A DNA stretch of 64,000 bases from Phaseolus vulgaris (Eukaryota > Streptophyta > Magnoliopsida > Fabales > Fabaceae): assembly GCF_000499845.2 (NCBI RefSeq), contig NC_023758.2:7479665-7543664 (forward strand), given 5' to 3'. Within the stretch, counting starts at the first letter, position 1; each line of letters begins with the position of its first letter. The notes beneath the pieces are model-generated. The model was not told the origin of the DNA and ran no database searches. It worked only from the letters and a program-made list of their open reading frames with translations. Made by a program: the position numbers and the translations under genes. Below, piece by piece: positions 13,501-21,820 of this stretch.

Positions 13501-13867
13501 ATCTCCCCCTGTTTGATGGAGACAAAAATCCATTTGCTTTGCATACTTGATGATCAAAACCTGCACAACAACATTTAGAAATAAAACCAAAATATAGCAG
13601 TATATGAGTTTTGTGGTACCTCCCTGCAGCTTGAACCAAATCATCAACTTATGTGAGCAATCTTTCATCTGTCCTTCTCCCCCTTTGGGTTCATCAAACA
13701 AAGTAGAACATGGAATAAAAGAAGCACACCATAGACATGCATACAGTTCAAACTAAAACCAGTTTATAGGTCCATTACAAACCAAAACAAAATGAAACCA
13801 GTACAGAAAAAAAAAACACAAAACCCAATTGTTCAACAAGACATAAAGGATAAAGACTTTGAAAAGA
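13501..13867 (-). other. Noncoding tail between env-like frame and 3' LTR
   Basis: Between the stop of the env-like frame (minus strand) and the polypurine tract of the LTR. It contains repeated CCCCCT/AGGGGG tracts (near 13500 and 13680), typical of the polypurine-rich region before Sirevirus 3' LTRs. No open frame is supported. Confidence 0.5.
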
Positions 13868-14952
13868 TCACTTGTTATAGTGGTAGAGCTCAGCTAGCTG
13901 CTCCTGAACTCCTTCAATTTGGTCATCCAATTGTTGAAACCTGGCTTGAGTCATTTCATAGTATTCCTTTTGGTCGCATGTGAGTGTATCCAGTCTGCTT
14001 AGAACTTGCCTTTCGAACATGGATAGAGGTTCACCTCTATACACAGGTTCCTGATATGCAAGCAATGCATTATGGCTTGTAGCAGCAACATCCTCATTTA
14101 CGAAAGAGTGAATTGGTAACTCATCCATGTGCTCCACACCATTAACATTTTCTTCTTCTTCATCTCCTGGATTAGCTGCTTCATTCTCAGCTTTATTTGC
14201 AGCATTCCTTCTAAAAATCCAGCTTTCTTCCTCCTTTTGGAACCCCATTTTCAAGAGAGTGGAGTTGTCTATTTCACTTGTTGCCTTAATAGTGTCATTT
14301 TTTTCATTTGCAGTATCCACCAATTTACCTTGAGCTGATTCATTATACAGTATAGCAGAATCAAATCCTCTTCATGAAGAGTAGCATGATTGCTTCCTCT
14401 AGGAGTAAGTTGCCAAGCAATTATGTAAGCTAGGAGTCTTGGAATTAAGGTCAGATTACCAACATGAAATCTAGCTACTGGTTCAGTAGGATTTCTAACA
14501 TAGCTCCTATAAAACTGCATCTTGTTGAACCCTTGAATTCCAGTAGTATTCCCTTTGCTCACTTTCATTCCTGAATACTTGATTCCTCCCACATTGCTCC
14601 ATATTTCTCTAGTAATTTTCAGCTTCAATCCTTTCACATGGGAAACAAGGTTCTTCCCATCTTGAATGAGGTTGCTGTAGAACACCTTCACTAGGTCTAG
14701 ATAGACATTTCCAGTCATTTCCAAGAAGCTTTTCAGTTTTTGATGCTTGAGCAGAGTTTTTGCTTCAGTCAGATTTTCTTCCCTCAACCATGAGAATTTC
14801 AGCACCTTGGGCACATTGACTTGCTTTCTGCTTGTCTCATGTATGAACCTTGTCATAGCTTCAGAATCTCCAGCAAACCAATTTTCCAGAATGCCTTGGC
14901 TGCTGTTAGGTTGCCCTTTGAGCTTCTTCTTTCTGTGTGATGAGGAGGCCAT
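13868..14952 (-). pseudogene. Env-like/putative plant transposon protein, frameshifted
   Basis: Two overlapping minus-strand frames (14952-14269, then 14323-13868) make up one broken reading frame of about 360 residues. The N-terminal part starts MASSSHRKKKLKG and resembles the plant 'putative plant transposon protein' domain, often found as the third reading frame of Sirevirus-type copia elements. The C-terminal part has an acidic stretch (GDEEEEN) and a heptad-rich end suggesting a coiled coil. A shift near 14300 separates the two. Its position before a PPT and LTR fits an envelope-like ORF; there is no evidence that it is a true envelope. The rest of its element is missing upstream of 14952. 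Confidence 0.65.
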
Positions 14953-15060
14953 GCTTGATCAAGTTGCTGACATATTCACCAAGCCCTTGCTTCTGCACAG
15001 TTCTCTACTCTCAAATCCAAGTTGGGCCTGACAATTATCTACTCCCCAACTTGAGGGGGG
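14953..15060 (+). pseudogene. Copia RNase H C-terminus and polypurine tract
   Basis: Plus-strand reading DQVADIFTKPL followed by a stop at 15029-15031 is the usual end of a copia polyprotein. The polypurine tract TTGAGGGGGG (15051-15060) directly precedes the 3' LTR. This fragment resumes the outer element after the inserted inverted one; the reverse transcriptase region between 12203 and here is deleted. Confidence 0.8.
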
Positions 15061-15346
15061 TGTTAACATATTTAATTTTCTATTTTAAATTATTGGGTTT
15101 TGTTTGTTTGACCCAACTTTCCTTTTGTCTTAGCTAGGTCTTAATCTTTTTCTTATATATACACCATGTATTTTACTCTCTAATATACAAGTGAATAAAA
15201 GAAGTTTATTTTATATTTAGTTTTCTCTACAATTAGGGTTTATCAAAACCTTCATTTCTCCATTACGATTACGTGCGATTACGTACGCTACATTAAAGCA
15301 TCATATCAGGCAAGGAATATTAATCTTCATTTACTATACTATAATA
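15061..15346 (+). repeat. 3' LTR of the copia element
   Basis: Begins TGTTAACA directly after the PPT and matches 9361-9632 over its length, with substitutions and one extra block of about 14 bp. Its right edge abuts an inverted copy of the 9361-9872 cassette. Confidence 0.8.
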
Positions 15347-15870
15347 TATTAGAAAGTGGACTTTAAGCCTAACTCAACCCCATAAAATCGGTTCATAGGG
15401 TTGAGGTTTTCACCCACTTATATACAATGAAAGGCTCTAATCTCTAGTCGATGTGGGATCTCCAACACACCCCCCACGTCGAGAGTGATAGATAGAAGCT
15501 CGTGCGTGGGATAACATATTATATTATGGGTGGTGGCCTGATAAACCCAGCAAACACTCGCTAGGATAGACTCAAAAATAGCTATGATACCATATTATAG
15601 TATAGTAAATGAAGATTAATATTCCTTGCCTGATGTGATGCTTTAATGTAGCGTACGTAATCGTAATGGAGAAAGAGAGATTTTGATAAACCCTAATTGT
15701 AGAGAAAACTAAATATAAAATAAACTTCTTTTATTCACTTGTATATTAGAGAGTAAAATACATGGTGTATATATAAGAAAAAGATTAAGACCTAGCTAAG
15801 ACAGAAAAGGAAAGTTGGGTCAAACAAACAAAGCTCAATAATTTAAAATAGAAAATTAAATATGTTAACA
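15347..15870 (-). repeat. Inverted copy of the copia-LTR/TRIM cassette
   Basis: Read on the minus strand, 15870-15593 is the copia LTR (starting TGTTAACA), then TGGTATCATAG (PBS-like), the TRIM internal part, a G-rich PPT and the TRIM LTR ending at 15347. It is the reverse complement of 9361-9872. With the 3' LTR at 15061-15346 it forms a large inverted repeat: arms of about 280 bp around a loop of about 245 bp. Confidence 0.85.
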
Positions 15871-15989
15871 CACCTCTTAAAAAAGTAAATTTTATATAAA
15901 TTTTTAAAGAATAGTATTTATAGAAGAATATTATGAAGGATTACAAGATTTTATGCTGGAAATATTGTTTGAATGCATCTACCGTCGCT

Positions 15990-16700
15990 ACTTAAGGATG
16001 TGTTTGCTTCCAAGTGGGAGGAGAGAGGGGGTGGTTTTTGTGTTTGTTTCCATGGTTTAGAGAGTGGGGAGTGAATGGGGGGAGAGGGTGGAAGATTTTT
16101 TTCATTCTTCACAAAATGAAGAGATTTGTGGGGATTTATGTAGGATTGTTGCATTTTACCAAAATACCCTTGTGCATGCATTTTATTACAATATATAAAA
16201 TTAAATATTACATAAATTTATTTATTATTTATAATTTTAAAAATATTTAATTATACTATTAATGACAACATATAATTATAAATAAAAAAATAAAATTATA
16301 ATATCAACAATATATATATAGTTATATAAAATAACAAATGAATATAATAATAAATATTATTTTCATAAATTTTAATGTATTTAATAAATTTATTTCAATT
16401 TAACACCAAAATATTTTATATTATATTTTTTAATTTTTTATTAAAATATAGAAATAATTATGGATATTATATATTAAAAATATTTAATCAATTCAAACCT
16501 ACACAAAAAAAATCATAATTCATTATTTAACTATTTTTTAATAAAAATGATAAATTTGTAAACTTACAATAAACCATCCTCACAAATTCACTTTATCATC
16601 CCTCAATCCAAACAACCTCACATATCCTCACACATCCTCTCTAATCCTCACAAATTCACTCCCTCCCCTCCTCATAAATCCCCTCCTCAATAAACAATTA
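15990..16700. mobile_element. Possible foldback/MITE-like element
   Basis: The left part is purine-rich on the plus strand (GGGAGGAGAGAGGGGG near 16015, then GAGTGGGGAGTGAATGGGGG) and the right part mirrors it with pyrimidine-rich runs (CTCCCTCCCCTCCTC near 16660). The middle is AT-rich. This strand asymmetry suggests degenerate terminal inverted repeats. No target duplication was found, so the limits are approximate. Confidence 0.35.
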
Positions 16701-17785
16701 GATTTTATGTTATAGTATTTCAGTTAAGGTCAATTGATTGTATTATTAACTAATAAATTAATTATAGCTCAATTAAAATTAAATTATTGATTTATTAATC
16801 TTCTAACATTTATAATTTTGTAATTTTTTATATAATTGAGTCATTTTCGCTCAAACAGAGAAAAATAATAATAATATGAGAATAAATAAGAAATCTTAAT
16901 TCAATTAAGAAATCCTTGTTTGAGTAGATGATTACTAACTCAAACAAAGAGAACAACATGCCAATATATCGGTAACAAACCACAACTCAACTAATAAAGA
17001 ATTAATACCATGTATTAACTCTATTTAAAGTGTTTGTATGTCTCATAATATAATATAGTTCAAAATATATTATATAAATTTTAATATATTTTTTGAGAAA
17101 ATATTGGTTTATTAAGAGTGTGAATGAGATCTTATAAATTAGGTGAATTTTATTATTATTGAAATTATAAAATTATTAGTTTTTTTTGTTATTAATTTAT
17201 TAATAACGATGTGGATGAATTAAATCACTAAAAAAAAATAAAAAATTATCATGGGTTAGTTAATGGAGGTTACAATAACCTTCACTAAGAGACACATATT
17301 TGGGATTTTTCAAACTCATGTTAAGTGTTGGCGGATTTTAAAAAAATTGTGGAAAAGTTTATACTATTTTAACTTTTTAATATTTGAAGAGAGTCCGGGA
17401 AGGTGCGCGACTTCATTAGCAAAACTTATAAAACATTATGATTTAAGATTTAAAATTTCACAGGCACTCACTTACTTCATGAGCAGGTTTCGTTTTAGAG
17501 CCACATTTTCTTCATTAATGCAGATTTGCTTTCAAAGGCAAAACGAGTGAGTTTCATTCCAGTGTAAGTCATCTACAACCTTTTTTCTGATTTCTTCATC
17601 TCTCCAAACTCTCCTTGTGTCCTAGTTGCACTAAACCATTTTTCACTTTAGGCCACACTGACATGTCAACGGGTAAACAAGTGTTGTCTAAAGTAGGTAT
17701 AGGCAATGATTTTTTATTGTTGCCCATGTAGTAAGATTTATTTCTCTCTTACTCAAAATATTTGAAAAAAAAACGTTGTCTATTT
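16701..17785. other. AT-rich spacer
   Basis: No gene, RNA or clear element recognised. Short open frames here have no recognisable motif and biased AT-rich composition. Confidence 0.5.
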
Positions 17786-17789
17786 ATTT

Positions 17790-18005
17790 TAAGCAACATT
17801 TTATAAAACATGGACATGATTATTAAAATGTGAGTATTTTAAGAAACGTTTTTAGAAATGTGGGTGTTTAAAATAGCATTTTAGACAACATTTTTTAAAA
17901 TGTGGGTGCTTTAACTAATATTTTACACAATATTTTTAAAGATGTAGGTGTGTTAAATAATATTTTAGGCCAAATTTTTAAATTGTGGGTAATTAAGCCC
18001 ACATT
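17790..18005. repeat. Short degenerate tandem repeat, unit about 42 bp
   Basis: Units containing TGTGGGTG (or close variants) followed by a TTTAAA-TAATATTTTA block start near 17859, 17901, 17943 and 17984, so a period of 41-42 bp. The motif AAGTGTTGTCT occurs on both sides (about 17680 and 18010). It may be the subterminal part of a DNA transposon; no termini were fixed. Confidence 0.5.
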
Positions 18006-18025
18006 TATTAAGTGTTGTCTGAAAT

Positions 18026-19236
18026 CACTAGTACAAAATACCTCATTAACGAGGCGGTTTAAAGTCGGTTTGGAAAGAACCATCGTAATAAACGAGGCGG
18101 TGGTAGCATCGTAATTTTTTTGAAATTTTTTACACTTTTAACGACTTAATAAACTGTCGTTAAAAGTGAGAGTTGTAGGTTTTAACGACGGTTCTAGGTT
18201 GACATTCCACGACGGTTCACTCTTAACCGTCGTTAAAAGTGGGTCGCCTTTTTTAATTCACATCTGAACGTTGCTTTTCACTCTCTTCTTTCAACCAGCT
18301 ATTCCTTTTCTTCTCTCTGCCGCAACTCACCCTGTTCCGCGACCATAACCGCGACTCCACCGTGCACCGCGACCACCACCGTTCGACCACCACCGACGTC
18401 GCACCTCGACCACCGTTCGACCGACGCTTCCACCACTGCGCGACCAACGTCGCAGCTCCACCACCGCGCGACCCACGTCGCACCTCCATCACCGCGCGAC
18501 CGCCGTCCTACTCCCAGTGACCACCGATTCGCGCGACCATGCGATTGCCCAATCCTCTGCGTTCAGTGACCGCTGACCCACGCCCTGCAACCCCCGAGCC
18601 GCGACCCGTGACCTCTGAGGCGCGCCACCGTTCCCACCTTGCCCTCCGACCGCGACCGCCACCCATTTTGAGGTTAGTATATTTTTATTTATTTTTAACT
18701 ATATTTTAGAAGCATTGGAGTATGTGAGAACAACATGGTCAAAGTATTTTGTAACCATGTATAACACTCTAGTATAGATAAATCATTACAATGACAAATT
18801 TTTTCATATATTACCAAACTTTTTTTGTATAATGTTATAATTTGTTGTATTTAATTTTTATATTTAAATTATGATTTGAAATGTTTTTATTTTCTGGAAT
18901 TGAAAACTTTAAGCAGGTTATTTGAGATTTTTAATTTTTTTTTTTAATCAAAACATATAACGACGGTTTCACTTGGAACCGTTTTTAAAAGTCATATTTA
19001 TAACGACAGTTCCTTGGGAACCGTCTTTAAAAGTGCCTTAAATTTTTTAAATTTAAAAATCGTAACCCATCTTTAACGACGATTGTGGAATCGTCGTTAT
19101 AAATCAGAGTTTTAACGACGGTTATGGGAACCGTTGTGAAAAAACCATACCTTTTAACGACGCCGGTAATAACGATGGTTCCGGAACCGTCTTTAAATGT
19201 CGATTTTAACCGTTAATCTACCTTTTTGTACTGGTG
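18026..19236. mobile_element. Non-autonomous CACTA element, 1211 bp
   Basis: Left end CACTAGTACAAAA (18026) and right end TTTTTGTACTGGTG (ending 19236) are inverted repeats, with one mismatch in the terminal pentamer. The flanks carry a 3-bp AAT duplication (18023-18025 and 19237-19239), as expected for CACTA. Subterminal regions are packed with the motif AACGACGGTTC and its inverse, likely transposase-binding repeats. The core (18290-18670) is strikingly GC-rich with repeated CGCGACC motifs and ends with an exon-like edge, TTTTGAG|GTTAGTA. No transposase is encoded. Confidence 0.85.
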
Positions 19237-19452
19237 AATATATTATATACATATGTATATATGACATGGCTAAAATTAGTTGACTTCACTTTGTCACTAA
19301 TGTTTAACATATCACCGAGGATTCTCTAAAATTAATTCCAAAACCTAAATACTAAAATAGTGTTCCGAAATCATAATTCCTAAGCATCTTCTTCAAAGTG
19401 AGATTCCATACAAACCAATAATATGTGTGAGTCAAGCAGTTTGTAAACACAC
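19237..19452. other. Spacer between CACTA element and ubiquitin remnant
   Basis: No feature recognised; probably decayed promoter or leader of the ubiquitin gene remnant that follows. Confidence 0.4.
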
Positions 19453-19733
19453 CATCAAGGGTTCTGAAAACCCTAATGGGGGAGACCACCACCTTGAAGT
19501 GGAGTCAAGCGAAACCAAATATATTTGTCAGAACAAAGATGTAGGACAAAGAAGGTGAAATTTAATTGAAACGTCACCATTGATTAATTTTTGTTTTCTC
19601 ATATTCATTTTTGTTTGACTCATTATGTTCCTCTCTTTCTCTCCAGGGATTCCCCCGAGCCAGCAAAGGTTGATCTTTATCGGGAAATAGTTGGAGGATG
19701 ATCGTACCCTCGTCGATTACAACATCCAAAAAG
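19453..19733 (+). pseudogene. Ubiquitin pseudogene, two exons with retained intron
   Basis: The first exon remnant (about 19453-19554) still aligns to ubiquitin residues of about 5-35, with indels and a stop: reading includes KTL-G, TTTL and ends DKEG. Intron 19555-19646 is GT-AG. The second exon (19647-19733) reads GIPPSQQRLIFIGK, stop, LEDDRTLVDYNIQK, ending at a phase-1 donor (G|GTTAAG). An in-frame stop replaces ubiquitin Gln49, and Ile is at position 46. The intron shows this is an unprocessed copy, not a retrocopy. The last exon is not found nearby. Confidence 0.85.
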
Positions 19734-20221
19734 GTTAAGAAAATCTCAATTTCGAAATTGCTTACCGTTTGGTTATGTTAATTCCTATACTGCTTTGAAT
19801 GTGAGAGTTGATTGATTTTTTTTTATATGGATTTTAGGAACTGTAGCTAGCCATATATGTGTATAGAATGGAAAGAGTGTAGGTGTTTGAGGTTGAAATC
19901 TGTAGTTTTTAATTTGATAAGAATTAACATAACAATCTTTATGAATTTGAAACACTTGGAAGATGATCGTACCCTCGCCGATTAAACATCCAAAAAGGTT
20001 AAGAAAATCTCAATTTCGAAATTGCTTGTCGTTTGGTTATGTTAATTCCTATACTGCTTTGAATGCGAGAGTTAATTGATTTTGTTTTTTTTTTATATGG
20101 ATTTTAGGAATTGTAGCTACTATATATATGTATAGAATGGAAAGAGTGTAGGTGTTTGAGGTTGAAATCTGTAGTTTTTAAAATGATAAGAATTAACATA
20201 ACAATCTTTATGAATTTGAAA
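19691..20221 (+). repeat. 265-bp tandem duplication of ubiquitin exon end and intron
   Basis: The block from 19691 (exon end LEDDRTL plus intron) recurs from 19956 with a few substitutions and one base lost in the exon part, breaking its frame. The second copy is cut at 20221 by the insertion of the copia element, whose TSD TGAAA comes from it. The duplication therefore predates the insertion. Confidence 0.85.
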
Positions 20222-20704
20222 TGTTAGATTAGGATTCCTCAATCATATAATGAAACGAGAATAATGATTAAATAATACCTGGTAGACCTGTGATCGTATG
20301 GCTGAGGGACGAAGACATGATCTTGATCGGGTTGAGAATAATGATTAAATAATATCTGGTAGACCCGTGATCGTATGGCTGAGGGACGAAGACATGATCT
20401 TGATCGGGTTCCCCTTTAGGGTGTATCGCTTAGAATGGAATTGTGTGAGTAGAGAGACAAAGAGATGAGAGGCTCAAAAATCCCTTTAGAGAATGAGTTT
20501 CGGCTGTGTGATGTTAGAATATGAGGGTATCTCTTTAGTTGTCTGGTAATCTCTATTTATAATACACCCAAGGGGAAACCCTAATTATTTATGGTAAGAG
20601 TAATTACGTCCATCAAGTAATTATCAATAATATAATAGGATAATTATGGTAATTGATCAATTAATAAGATAAATAATCGTGAGGTGCCACGTAATATTCT
20701 TACA
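20222..20704 (-). repeat. 3' LTR of the copia element with 77-bp tandem duplication
   Basis: 483 bp against 404 bp for the partner LTR. The difference is a duplicated 77-bp unit (20257-20333 and 20334-20410), whose copies differ at a few positions. The LTRs also differ elsewhere, for example around 20570 against 26680, so the insertion is not very recent. Confidence 0.9.
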
Positions 20705-21820
20705 TTCACCCACTTGGCCAAAGGATTATTTATTATGAGCATTAGATAAGTCTGGCCAGATTTTAATACTCATTTTAGTCCTAAATTGAAATTATAGCAG
20801 AGAAATACAGTCTTTGAATCAGTATTCAACTCAAGACCCCCATTAATCATACTACAATACAAATTTAAAACTTAAGTAAATTTTAGGATCAATTGATAAG
20901 CCCTTTAGACTTTGATTTGTACAGTTAGTGTCTATGTATATTTAGGCATGCATAAACATATTTAAGGACACACAAATCAAGGTAAATGAGGAAATTTTAT
21001 TAAACATAAGTAAGTACAAATATGCTAAATAAGGTCATTAGATAATCCCATCTTCGAAACATGTTCTTCGAATACTTTAGGTGGGAGACCTTTAGTCATC
21101 GGATCCGCAAGCATATTTTTAGTACTAATATACTCAACACAAAGCTTATTTTCCTCAACTCGCTCACGTACGAACAAGTTGTCTGGTAATCTCTATTTAT
21201 AATACACCCAAGGGGAAACCCTAATTATTTATGGTAAGAGTAATTACGTCCATCAAGTAATTATCAATAATATAATAGGATAATTATGGTAATTGATCAA
21301 TTAATAAGATAAATAATCGTGAGGTGCCACGTAATATTCTTACATTCACCCACTTGGCCAAAGGATTATTTATTATGAGCATTAGATAAGTCTGGCCAGA
21401 TTTTAATACTCATTTTAGTCCTAAATTGAAATTATAGCAGAGAAATACAGTCTTTGAATCAGTATTCAACTCAAGACCCCCATTAATCATACTACAATAC
21501 AAATTTAAAACTTAAGTAAATTTTAGGATCAATTGATAAGCCCTTTAGACTTTGATTTGTACAGTTAGTGTCTATGTATATTTAGGCATGCATAAACATA
21601 TTTAAGGACACACAAATCAAGGTAAATGAGGAAATTTTATTAAACATAAGTAAGTACAAATATGCTAAATAAGGTCATTAGATAATCCCATCTTCGAAAC
21701 ATGTTCTTCGAATACTTTAGGTGGGAGACCTTTAGTCATCGGATCCGCAAGCATATTTTTAGTACTAATATACTCAACACAAAGCTTATTTTCCTCAACT
21801 CGCTCACGTACGAACAAGTA
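20541..21820. repeat. 640-bp perfect tandem duplication
   Basis: 20541-21180 and 21181-21820 show no difference when read side by side. The unit begins inside the 3' LTR, crosses its inner edge and ends within the RNase H coding region. A second partial LTR (21181-21344) is thus embedded inside the element. The breakpoints share the 3-bp microhomology AGT. Confidence 0.9.

Larger units (their letters stand above)
9361..15346 (+). mobile_element. Broken Ty1/copia retrotransposon with nested second element
   Basis: The 5' LTR is 9361-9632 and the 3' LTR 15061-15346. Both begin with the palindrome TGTTAACA; the 3' copy has an extra stretch of about 14 bp near 15246. The 5' LTR is followed by an initiator tRNA-Met type PBS (9633), and a polypurine tract precedes the 3' LTR (15051-15060). 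Frameshifted gag, protease and integrase remains lie at 9954-12203, and only the last codons of RNase H at about 14953-15031. Reverse transcriptase is missing. The gap is filled by the tail of another element in opposite orientation (12204-14952). The element is dead. Confidence 0.85.

Noticed and set aside
13868..14952. A true viral envelope gene
   Set aside because: Only position and general domain resemblance support it; no signal peptide or transmembrane segment is evident.
18253..18492. Arg/Gly-rich minus-strand open frame in the CACTA core
   Set aside because: A by-product of the repeated GC-rich motif, with no conserved domain.
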